From Coffea arabica (taxonomy: Eukaryota; Streptophyta; Magnoliopsida; Gentianales; Rubiaceae), in the NCBI RefSeq assembly GCF_036785885.1, contig NC_092323.1, positions 12,346,501 to 12,410,500 on the forward strand: a stretch of DNA of 64,000 nucleotides, written 5' to 3'. This document shows, piece by piece, positions 22,655 through 35,600 of the stretch (positions within the stretch are counted from its first letter, which is position 1; every line of letters begins with the position of its first letter). The notes under the pieces are model-generated. The model saw only the letters and a list, made by a program, of their open reading frames with translations. It was not told where the DNA came from and made no database searches. The translations under genes were made by a program, and so were the position numbers.

Positions 22655-25600
22655 ATGGCGGAGCAGAAAGGAAGGTGGAACTGGGAGGTGACGGGGTTTG
22701 AGCCGCCGAGGAAGTCACCGGAGCGGGAGGATCATTATCAGAGACCTCCGCTGTTGGCTCGGAGGTACTCGATTTCTACGTCTTCATTTTCGACGCATTC
22801 TGAGCTCTCCAAGCATGCTCTCAGCTCCAAGCTTTTCAAACTGAAGGATAAAGTCGAGGTCTCACTTTTTTAGTTCAACTTTTTTTGTTTTCGGTTGTTT
22901 TTCACGTTCAATAATGGATGAAGATTATGCCAGTTTTAATGCTTTTATGACGATTTGCGGCAATGTACTTGGAAATTTGTGATTTTGTTGCTGTTTTTGT
23001 CCATCTAGTGAGTTGTTGTGTTGACAAATTAGTAGTTAACTCCGTTATGCTAGTAGTTATTTCTAGGAGTTCTTGTACCAAAGATGCGTTTTTTTTTTTG
23101 GGCTAATTTGGAGGAGAAGTCGTTGAGAGTAGAGGTTTTCAGTTTGTAGCAAGAAATTGATTATCTTTTTGATAACAGTGAGGAAAATAAAACTTGTTAG
23201 TGGTGGTTTGATACTGAACAGTGTGTGGGCCTATAGGATTTGACAACGTTATTAGAATTCTTTCTTATTGAGATGAAGTGTAGGGTGACGATTATCCCAA
23301 ACAGTGATGGGGCAACTGGGGAAGATTTTAGAGTTCTCTTTAAGGCGCCAAAATGACAAACTTTACCTGATTTTAGTTGTGAATTTTAGTTTCAGCATGG
23401 CTGCGGTAGGCAGCTGGAGATAGTTTAGATGCAAAGGGACTGAGGCAACTGCTTGTGAAATACTTTTACTGTTTTTGTTTCATGTAATTTTCATAGCAAT
23501 GGCTGTAGCCCTGGTAGTCTTAGTAAAGAATTATAGTACCAGCAACCTTGTATAGCGATATTGCATTATCAAAACTGGCTGGAGATTGTATACTTGGGAA
23601 TAGCAGTCACTGGGGAGTTGTAATTCTTTTTTTGCCTTATCTCTTTTGGCTTTCATTTAAAGCTTAAAGGTTGTTGTGAGCTGGGGGTATCCCATTTGTA
23701 GATAGTTGCTGCTGAATTTTGCAGGATTGGATTGTTGCCACCTCACTTCAATATGCGATTGTTCATGGTTAAGCCATGAGATGATCTTGGCGGTGGCATA
23801 TACTTTTTCGGTTAGTTGAAAGGGCTGCAATGTTTTTAATAACCATTTCAAGAAAAAATTTGGTAAAAGTTGCTGTATGGTCAGAAGACATTATTTTTCA
23901 ATCTGGACATGAGTCAGATCTGGCAAAGTTCTACTTGAAATGTAATTGATCTTCATTGTGGTATTTGTTCCAGCAGCAATCTTTAATCTATTTCCTTGCT
24001 GGGTGACATAACACAGCCCATCTCTTATACTATAGAGAATCTGCACTCCAAATTAAATTGAATGGCCCACTCATTAGGAAGATTACAACTATATGGGTAT
24101 TCCCTCTCTTTTAGATTTCTGGCGGGTGTTGGATATATCATATATGTAAAGAATCTAACCAAAGAAAGGGAGAGGGAAGAAATTACTAAAATGTACTGCA
24201 GTTCCTATAAGAAAAATACTTTATTAATAATAGAATTTGGTACTAAATTCTGAACTTCTTAAAGGGCAATGCTGTGTTGCAGGATTGACATTCTCTTCAA
24301 TTTTTTTTTAGATATAGTTGAACATTCAAAGCTTGGCATGGTCAATATGGTGAAAAGCATGCATGGGTCCTTTCACAATAGAAATTTCTGTTCTAATTGA
24401 TTTGCTGGAGTGATAGCTCAAGCAAGGATTGCAAATATCAGAAAACTCCAACAAGAAGAAATAGGAATACCTTTGCACTACTGTAGTTTCAGCTAAGTGA
24501 TTCCATAATACATTCAGTCTAATATTCTTAAAGAATGGAAAGCCAAGATCACAGACAAGTCCATACCACTGATAATGAACCAGTAAACATTGGTTATTAT
24601 TGCGTAATTTTGCAGTTGATACGATACACACTCCACTGATGCATTATTGAGAGATATAGATGTTCTCAGCCTAATAACTTTAGACAATTGTTGTTAGCCT
24701 TTTTGATTATTATGTCTCATCAACAGATTTTTTTTCCCTTTCTTCTTCTTGAACTTGAATGAGGCTAAACTATACCTTACACCATGAAAAGACTTGTAAA
24801 AAAGAATAGAAGGGTGTGGTGAAGGAGTTTGCCCATGGTGGAATAGATGAGTTTGTGACATTTCATTTACTTTTAATGCTTAAAATCTATAAGGTCATAC
24901 ATATCATCTCTATTTTACTGTGTCACACACAAAGATGAGAGAAGAGGTTATTGACCTGGAACAATAGTTTTTAATCATTTTTGTCCAACCCTAGTAGCTG
25001 TCGAGAAAATCAACTAAGTCTGTACATACTAGAGAAAATCAACTTCCTGTTGAGGAAGTTGAATATAAGTTGTTGGGCAGTAATGGTTGTGTTGGAAGTC
25101 AAATCATCTAACCTGCTATAAGCTTTTGATGACTTGTTTGCAGAAACAACAAATGGAGAATTTTTATGACTGGTGAGAAAGGAAATTCAAAGTAGGAAAA
25201 TCATACTTTGTTTTTGTTCATAGAAAAACTGTAGCAAATTATAACAGAGAAATTCAGAACAAATTATAACACATTGCCAGGTAGGCATGAGTTATATGAT
25301 TTTTTTTCTGTCAATTTGCCTTATCTAGTTCTCTATAATTGGAAATTTAGGCTATAATGGAAATATCTATTTCTTGCAATCTTTGCTTATTTTCCTTTCA
25401 GCAAAGAATTTTACTTTTTCTGTGGTTGCAAAAGAATAAAATAGTTTAGATCTGCTTTACAATGTAGACCATATTTGGAGCTTGGCAGAAGGAAAAATAT
25501 AATTAGCTCTCTCCTTTGCAATATCAACTTTACCAATTGGAGTTTTAGTATGCATTCAGCTGGAGTTCGACTTGGCAAGACCTGTTAATATTAAGCCAGT

Positions 25601-26585
25601 AATTTATGGCATGCATTGATGTGGACTAGTACAGACATTCTAGTTTGTAATATTTTGGAATTCTGGTTTTTTCTCTTTGTTGGCATTCAAAACAGCATTA
25701 AAGACTCTAAGCTAATGCTAGTGTCTGTTACTGCAGTTGAGGAAGTAATATACCTTCTGTCAGGCTTGGAATTTAGTTAATGAAGTGCATGTTTGAAACA
25801 ATTATTGGCCTATCTGTGATGTTCTAAAATCTTGCATTTCTGATTGTGTTGTTTCAGCTTGAATATGTTGTTGGCTTCTGCTAATATTCTAGTACTTTCT
25901 GTTGGCAATCTACATAAACATTTTTGAGCAGCATGTGAGAGAGGATTACATGGAGCTTAGACAAGAAGCCGTTGATCTTCAAGAGTACTCAAATGCAAAA
26001 ATGGATCGCTTGATGCGATATCTAGGTGTACTTGCTGATAAAACTCGTAAACTAGGTAAATGGTTATTCATAGGCTTTGGCAGCTCTTGTTTCATCTGAT
26101 TGCATATTTTCTACATCAGAGCTGTAGCTTATCCATTCTTGTTTGCCTGCATATCTTCGTGGGTGATTTGGTTTCTTAATCATGAATTATTTTCAGATCA
26201 GGCTGCGGTTGAAATGGAAGCTAGAATGTCTCCGCTGATATATGAGAAGAAAAAATTGTTTAATGACTTATTGACGGCTAAAGGTAGGATTTTGAGTGGC
26301 CTCTGGACTCCTTTTGTCACTGACGCCTATGCACAAAATCAGGGGAAGATGGGAGAAAATGATAAATACAGAGAGAGTGGCACAAACATGCACACGCGTG
26401 CACAAACAATTTCGTCCCCTGTGGGTACATATGAACAACAAAAAAAGCGAAAAATGGGAAAAAGACAGAAAATGAGAGAAGTGTTTTACTAAATTGATGT
26501 GAGATTTGGGCTGGATGTACTGTTTCAGGAAGCATTAAGGTATTTTGTCGTGCAAGACTCCTTTTTGAGATAGAGATAGACAGGC

Positions 26586-26616
<31 letters not shown>

Positions 26617-29600
26617 TGTCATTATTCACAAACAATTCATTCCCTGTGGGCACACATGCACAAAAAATGGGAACAAGAAATATAATAGGACGAATATTTT
26701 ACTAAATTGATGTGAGATTTAGGCTGGATGTACTGTTTCAGGAAGCATTAAGGTATTTTGTCGTGCAAGACCACTTTTTGAAGATGAAGGTCCATCAGTT
26801 GTTGAGTTTCCGGATGACTGTACTATTCGTGTCAATACTGGTGATGATAACGTCTCCAATCCAAAGAAGGATTTTGAGTTTGACAGGGTTTATGGTCCTC
26901 ATGTTGCACAAGGTAGTGGACCTTATTACTAGCTTTTATTTGTTTTCGTCTAACACTCTCTGGAATGTTAAGTCACTGTGATGTTCCTTTCTGCAGCTGA
27001 ACTTTTCGCTGATGTTCAGCCATTTGTGCAGTCAGCATTTGATGGGTATAATGTTTCTATATTTGCTTACGGACAAACGCAGTCAGGAAAGACACATACT
27101 ATGGTCTCTCTCTCTCTCTCTCTCTCTGTGTAGGGTATTGCAGTTATGTCTCACCCTGTGTTTTTTTTTTTTTTTTTAATCTCGGGTTAACGGGTTCTTC
27201 ATCCATACATGGTACACATCATCATTAAATTGCTTTGACTTGTAAATAATTCTATAAGGACACTTTCTTGATTAAGCATACTGTTGTATGCTTATGTTGA
27301 CCAAACATGACCGCATAAAGATGTTTGTAACCTGATGTTTTTGTGCTGAAAAGCACTACCTGGGGGGTTAATACTATGATGAACTGCTTTCTGATTGCAA
27401 GGTCTTGTCCGCAGGAAGGATCTAGCCATGATCGTGGCCTATATGCTCGATGCTTTGAGGAGCTGTTTGATTTATCCAACTCCGATACAACTTCTACCTC
27501 AAAATTTAATTTCTCTCTCACGGCTTTTGGGCTTTTCAATGAACAGGTGCCTTGACCATTCTGGATTGCTTATTTTAAGTATTGACTTCTATTTAGCAAT
27601 ACTTGACATTCAGCAACCATTATTCTGTAGATTAGAGATTTGCTTTTGGAATCTCGGAGTGGTCTTCCAAAGATCCAGATGGGCTCCACAGATTATGTTG
27701 CTGAACTTGTGCAGGAAAAAGTTGAGAATCCAATTGATTTCACCCGAGTCCTCAAAGTGGCATTGCAGAACCGAGGAACCGATGTATTAAAGTTTAACGT
27801 CTCTCATCTGTATGGTCTAGCTTCAAATTTGTGATAGTTCTATTTCCCTACCAATGCATGCTCCTTTTATGGCTTGATTTTTTTACTCACCATGGTCTTC
27901 CCCTTGCTACCCTTTTTTTGGAAAAAGAAAAAAAAATCAAAGATCCTCTTGAATGATTTGTTAAAAGCCATCAATTCTCTTTTGGCATAAATTATGGAAA
28001 TCCTGGAACGATTAGTGACCAATGATTAAATTTGCACTTTAAGACGCTTTTGCTATTGAAGGAACAGCACAAAATTGATACATTGGGTATTGTTGCTTGA
28101 TTTCTATGTAATTCTTGACATCTGGTAGTTAGGGCAGGTCTAGGAGCCAAAACTCTCCACTTGTAAGTGGCTAGGGGTATGGGGGTGGTTGTTGGTCTCT
28201 GCATCAGGGCTGATTTTCCTCATTTTATCTGTATGTAGAAATATTTAACATTTAAGTTGTACAAGTAACGGTTTCACTCTATTTGTTGCATGTTTGTGTT
28301 AATATATGCTTGCTCGTTATTTTATGTTGTTTTTCATTTTGAGTTAAAAGTTTTTCAGTGCAAATTTGGCATTAGATCTTCAGAAATTTTTTTTTATATT
28401 TGACTCACATTTGGAAATATTAAATAATCATATCCAATATTCAAAACTGTGATGGTATCCAGCAACCAAAACTCAGGGGTCGTTGTCAACTCTGAGTGCT
28501 TTTTTTTTTCCCTTTGGGGGGGGGGGGTTGTCTAGGTGGTGTCACGCACTTTACTAGTAGGGAAAGGGATTCAAGAAGGCCCCCTGCCCATTATCATCCC
28601 TTCTGATGAGTAATTGGTCAGCAGCAATAACGTGTTACTCAACCAGGATTTGTTTATTTCTCCACTTAGACAGTACTTTTGGAATATGGTATGTTAGGGT
28701 CCAATTTCCTTCTACTGATAATCCTGAGGTATTTTGAACATTTTTCTTGATGTGTTGACTAAATCATTCCCTTTTTGCTTCTTAAGTAATGATTAAGTGT
28801 AGCACTCTTTGACTGGCCTGAAGAAACTTCTTGGACTTACAAAAAGCTGTCTTTCGATCCTTATGCAATTTTGTTGCTGTATTTGATGTATGAATTACGT
28901 GGGGCTTCAGGAAACATCTATGTTCAGTTGTATTCTACTGTCTAGCTTTCTCTTGAGAATTCTCATTTCCTTCCTCAGGGTCATCACTGTGCATATATAT
29001 TATGACAACTTGATTACGGGTGAGAACTTATATAGCAAGCTTTCTCTTGTTGATTTGGCTGGAAGTGCAAGTTCCAATGTTGAAGATGATAGTGGAGAAC
29101 GTGTGACAGACCTGCTGCATGCCATGAAATCACTCTCCGCGTATGTACTTCGTATATTTAGTTGCCTTGTTTTCAGCATAACCTCATTGTTTCAATTCTC
29201 CCTTGTGAAAGAACATCTAACGTGCAACCTTGCTGCTTATCAACTCTGCCATGTATGGATCAAACTAAAATCAATGTTTTACATTATACTTTCAAAATTT
29301 TGATGTCCTAAACTAATTCCTGCATTCACTATCTTTAGTTGTAACTAGCTCCTTCTCTCCTTGTTGTTGTTTGTATGTTGTCTGGTGAACAAGTACACAT
29401 TTCATGGTAACTTAATTCTTAGGTTGAGTTCTTTTCTGTGTCTGCATGTATTGTTGGTCACTGGGTTAGGCAGGACTCTTGATAACTGGTGATTGTTCTG
29501 TTTGGTGCTTGAGATAACAAAGACTGTTGTTAGTTAGCGTATGTATTATTTCTTACAGAGCAGAGGGTTTATTGGTTGTTACCATAAACTTATTTTTTCT

Positions 29601-32600
29601 AGGAAAACTGACGCATTTCAGCTTTTCTTATGCTTGTCCTTGTTTGTGCAGTTTGGGAGATGTTTTGGCTTCTTTAACATCCAATAAGGAAACAGTTCCT
29701 TATGGAAATTCAGTGCTCACAAAATTACTTGCAGATTCACTAGGTATTTTTTCTCTTTTGTATAATACATTTGCTTGTAGCAAAGTCCTTATTTGGCACA
29801 ACTGATAAGCCTGGGCTGGTAAACAGCTGTTCTAGTTGAATTTGGCAGGGTATAGATTGCATCTCAGAAAAAGTAAGCAGAATACAATCTATTCACTTAT
29901 GAGCAAAATGAATGTTGTATTTGGATAACCTCCATGCCAATTCAAAACAACTAGCTTCTGACTTTACCAATGGCAAATGGTAATCTCTGTTGCCCACTTC
30001 TGCCATCTCCATTGACCTCTGCCACCAACCCCTAATTTTGATTTCCACTCCAGAAAAGGTCCATGAGGAGAAACTTACTCCAAAAGGCGTATCCGAAAGC
30101 AAGCATTCTCTTCATAATTCATATCATTCAATTAGAATTCTTTACAGGCATATAGGGTTCCTGCTGGAGACTAGAAGACACCAATTCTGAGAACTGTTTA
30201 ATGACAACCTCATAAATGCCACACAACCTGCCTAAGCATACTTGGAGAACATAACTGCCCCCCAAATTGCATAACTTTTTGAAATCTCATCAAACACTTT
30301 GCTGGACTGTCTAAATTTCTGAAAGTTATTCAGAAGCATTGCCTAGGTGGAAGAGATGGGTAAACCAATAGTATTCATACAAGTCAATCAGAGAGATGGA
30401 GGGAGAAAGGGAGGATCTTGAAAGATATTCCTTGATCTTGAAAGATATTCCTTTATCTTGAATCATACAGGAAACATAAACTTGGACGGGAATTAACATG
30501 GTATACTGTGATATAACACTTGGATACTCCTGGGACACAGTATTGAGGTCAAGGATTATTGTCTGCTGTCAAACTGTTGAATAAGATATGATGATGACGA
30601 TTTGTAAAAGGCATGAATGTTGTAGACGTGTTTTTTCACTACCATGGGGCTGGTAATTATCACATATATATACATGAATGAGTAGCACACCAAACCGCTT
30701 GCCATTCTGGAGCCTTCAAAAAGGAATAGTATTAAGAGGCTCATCTTAGGTGTAGAGGTTGTAGGACACTTATCAGAAGTACAAATATAGGCAGGAAACA
30801 GGAAGAGCTCATGAAGCAGAAAATGACATCTAAAGGTATATCTGAAGTGTGTATATGGAAAAACATTTCAGAATGAATGGAAGATTTGATCCAAGTGCTT
30901 TTGGGACTTCTACCATGACAAGCATTTAAGTGTCACTCCAGTGATTGTTTCAGAGTCAAGTAGAGCCTTTTGAGCAAAAATTGCACAAAATTGCCTAAGT
31001 TTGTACCACATCATAGCGGATAAAATAATCTGGAGAGTATCTTTTAATCATTGTTGTGGAACTAATTTGGTGAAGAATTCTCACTGCATGACAAAATTGC
31101 CTGATGGATTTGAATATATATTATCAATATTTTCTACTTTCTCTTTCTCATGATGGTTCTTCCTGGTTGTCCACAAGAGAACCAACATCACTATAAAGAC
31201 ACCTTTTTGTTTCTTTAACTTTTTTCCACCGATGTGTCTTGCACATCTTAATTATTCTGCTAATATTTGATAACCTTCTGAGTTACTCGACAATATGTAT
31301 ATCCAACATTTTGTTTGTGACTTTTTTTATTGGTAATTAATAATAATTTAGATACTTTGCACAATTGTACATTATAGTTAGCACTTTTGTTTACTGGGCT
31401 GCAACAATGAGTTTTTATCTGTCTGCCCATGAAATATCAATGTTAGACCAGCTCTAACTTATGTTATGCTGACAATCTAGGTGGAAGCTCGAAAAGCTTG
31501 GTAATTGTTAACGTCTCTCCAAATGCTGCAAATTTGACTGAGACACTATCATCCCTTAACTTTGCTGCCAGAGCCCGAAACTCTATTCTCAGCCTGGGAA
31601 ATCGAGATACGATTAAGAAATGGAGGGATATTGTAAGACATCTTCAAATATTCTTTTGTTTTCTGAACTGACAAAGTGTTGCTTTTTAACATTGCTTTAA
31701 CCGTTTGTTAGTCATCTTTGAAGATGGGAGAGGTAGAGAATGGGAAGGCCTGTAGTTAGATTTTCATCTGGTAACCCAACGGGGGAGGGGAGAAAGGGAA
31801 AAGGGAAAACCTTTCATGATACAAAGACAAGTTTGATCACTCCATGCCTAAACACAAGCATGACCATACCATGATCTAATAGTTGTGGTTTGTACAAGAA
31901 CTGGTATCAGGATCACGATAATCCATATTTATACAGTTTCTTCTTCTGATCAATGTGCATGCAGGCAAATGATGCACGTAAAGAATTGTATGAAAAAGAG
32001 ACGGAGATCAGCTACTTGAAGCAAGATGTTTTGGGACTTAAACAAGCTCTAAAACATGCAAATGATCAGTGCGTCCTTCTTTTTAATGAAGTTCAGAAAG
32101 CTTGGAAAGTTTCTTTTACACTTCAATCTGATTTAAAGGTTCGTTCTCATGCTTCCCCACATTTCTCCATTCTCTATTTAAGACTTCTCATTGCCATTTA
32201 GCAATAACTTTGGCTTATTGTACAAAATGAGCTATTTATAACTTTCTCCTTTTGGTGACTACTATCTGTAAAAGTGAAAGCACATAAAGGGACTGGTTGG
32301 AAGTTTGTGGTTTGTTTTGATGCAATCAAACTTATTAGGAAGAGCTAAATAACTTGGTAGGCGGAAATTGCATTTCCATGGCAAGGTGTTTTTGGTTTTT
32401 TGTCCTTAGCAAAAGCTCGTGTAACTCAAACACCAAAATACAACATGAAATCTTTTTCTTGCCAAAAGTCCTCAATCCTGTACACACTCTCAGAAACCGT
32501 ATTTGGAAGAGTATTCAACCTGTTGAGAAATCATAAAAAATGTCAAATGCTAAAATGTGCAGTTTATCTCTTCAAATGTTAGCATCATTGCTGTTAGCAT

Positions 32601-35600
32601 GTCTTATAGAGCTTCTCATCAACCTGATCTTTGAGGAACTCAAGTGTTTTTTACTTGTATAGTTGGTGGAATATTTGGTTTTTGGAAAATTTTGGCTCAC
32701 ATAGAAGGCTTTTATTCCTGCCAGTAGCATATTGCTAGAGCTTTTTAAAACAATATGGAGATTTAGTTGTCAGATGTCCATAGCTCTCTTATTTCATATT
32801 CCTTACTGAAGATAATCATTTTCTTTTTCAATATCATCACACAACTGAGATGTACCATTTCATTAGGGATTAAGCCTGCTTTGCATCAATACTGTGTCAC
32901 TTTTAAAACTAAACCAATTTCTTGCTATTTGCCTCTTAAAGTGTACTTGCTTCCAAGTTGACCTGATTCATAAGATTTCTTGTATTTGGATTAATTGCTA
33001 CACTTGATTGTAGAACTCATTCTAGGGAGAGACTTATATGTGGAAAGTGTGATGGACTAAATTTGATATTTTTGTACAGTTTTTTGGTTCATTTTGAATG
33101 ATTTGTCCCACTTGATCTAAGTGGATATCGTATGTGCTGGTGTTATGCTGTCACTGATCAGGATTCATGGTCAGTGCAACAAAGATGCAGAGGAATTAGT
33201 CCAAGTTAATCTTTTCTTCTTTTTTTTCCAAAGAATAGGACCCAAAAAAAACAGTGCCACCTATATTCAGTTTTTTGTCTTTTTTTTGGTAAGCTTCCTT
33301 TTTTTCCATTGATCAGCAATAAAGAGTATACCCAGAAGGGGGAGTACCCCAATCAATACATCTAGTTCTTACCGGGAATACAATAACAAACCCAAACATA
33401 TACAGTACCTACCTAGCTAACTGGAAAACATTAAAGTGAATCCCAAGTGCAGTACACAAGTCCACATTTGGCTGTATCCTTGCTACACGATTCCATCTGG
33501 CTGCTATACCTCTAATATCAGCAAGCACCTCATGAAACACATGCTCAGTAAGAACAAGCACATCCCTGAATACCTTTTTATTCCTCCACGTCAACAAATG
33601 ATAGACTGTTGCTGCAAGTGCAGTAACACAAAACAAAAAGAGTTTGCTGAGCAATGCTGCATGAACTATGCTAACTCTTCTCTCCAATGAGCTGCAATCC
33701 TATAAAGCAAACAGCTTTTTTGAACACATTCCCATACTGCATAAATATCGACATAGAAAAATAAATGATCTGTATTTTCAGGAGCAGACCCACACAAAAC
33801 ACACCTAACATCCACTTCAATACCCCAAGAGAGAAGTCTATCCTTTATGTTTATTCTTCTTTTACATGTCAACCATAGAATAAAGGAGAGCCTAGGCACA
33901 TGCTTTTCCCCCACACCAAACTAAACCAAGGGACAGCAGGACCAAGAGGATCAAGAGTTTTTTTTTCTTTTTTGGAAATTTTTTTGCTCATATGGACGGC
34001 TATTATTCCTGTCAGTTGCATATCGCCAGAGCTTTTTAAACAAGATGGAGATTTACCACTCATTTGGTCACTACTAAGGAATGACAATGACAATCATTAT
34101 GGAAGACACCCTCAATTACAATGGGTTTGTGAAGATTCCTTTTGATGGAATCTTGTGTTTGGTGGCAATGATTTTTTGCATAAGAAAAGGAAATTATTGT
34201 CCTTTTCTTTCTTTTTCTTCATCTCCAGCCCATTTGACCACCACCATTTTTTTTCTCTGTTTTTGCTTCTTGCATGCTGCTGACCGATCTCCCAATCTTT
34301 GTTGTTCATTTTCCTGTTCTTGTTCCTTTTCTGTCTTCTTCTTTCCTTGTTTTTTGTGGTCCTCTTCATCCCTTTGCCCTTGCCACCTCCGCCTCTCCGA
34401 CCTCTCATTGTCTTCAACACTGCTAGATACAATGATCTCTGGTATTACACAACAATCCAACAAACTTTAAATTCAAAATTGTTACTAAAAAATAAAAAAA
34501 TCTCATCAGACCAAAACTTCTTCTGAGAGAGAAAAGGGGGAGAAATTGTATGGTATAGAGAGGGAGAAAGAAGGCAGGAGAGAGAGATTAGGATGAAACA
34601 AAAGGGGGGAGGCAAGATAGGAGAAGTTGGAGATTAGATGCTGCTGTTCGTCCTCTTCCTTCCCTATTTTTTAGTTTGTTTTTGTTTTTATCTTGATTGT
34701 TAATGGGAGTGAAAGTGCCCAAATAAGTGGATAATGAGTATTGGGTAATGAAAGACCTAAAGTGGGTAATGAAAAAACCCATAGCGGTGTACCAAACACC
34801 ATCAATGCCAATCATTACCCTCTCATTCCCATTGAAAGGTGCTAAACCCCCCAACCAAATGGGTGGTTAGTCGTCAGATGTCCATGGCTGTCTTATTTCA
34901 TATTCCTTATTGAAGATAATAACTTTCTTCTTCAATGTCATGTCACAAATAAGATGTACTGTTTAAGTAGGAATTAGTCCTGCTTTGTGTCAATACTTAT
35001 GCCACTTTTAAAACTTAGCGCCCTAATTGCTGCTATTTGCCTCTCGAATTATACTAGGTTCCAAGTTGACCCGATTCATAAGATTTCTTGTATTTGGATA
35101 AAATTGCTACACCTGATTGTATAACTCATTCTGGGGAGACTTAGATGTGAAATATGCAATGGTAAAATGACTAAGTTCAAGACTCTTGTTCAGTTTTTTG
35201 GTTCATTTTGAATGATTTGTCTTGATCAAAGTGGATATGATATATGCTGGTGATATGTTGTTATGAATCAGGATTTATGGCCAGTGCAACAAAATTGCAG
35301 AGGAATCAGTCCAAGTTAATACTTTCCTTTTTTCAAAGAATATGACAAACAGAAAAATGCCACCTTTTACTCCCCAGGGGGGTGGGGGTTCTGGCAGGGA
35401 GCCTTACCTGTTCTTAACAAATCGAATGAGAAGTTACAAGGTGGGGACGAAGGGCCTAACCTCCTAAAATATGCTCCAATTTTAACATAGTAACAACCAT
35501 TGCCTTCGCCTAATTGGTCCGTTGAACTCCTTTGGGAGCTGCAGATATCTTTAAAAACTACTGTTTGCTCAAAACTGTGAACCAGTTCTTCAAGAAAATC

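Noticed and set aside
26317..26622. 101-aa minus-strand frame antisense to kinesin intron 3
   Set aside because: Ser/Leu repeats come from the GA microsatellite on the other strand.
34112..34470. Overlapping open frames on both strands near 34.1-34.5 kb
   Set aside because: They result from pyrimidine-rich DNA inside the Harbinger element and resemble no protein.
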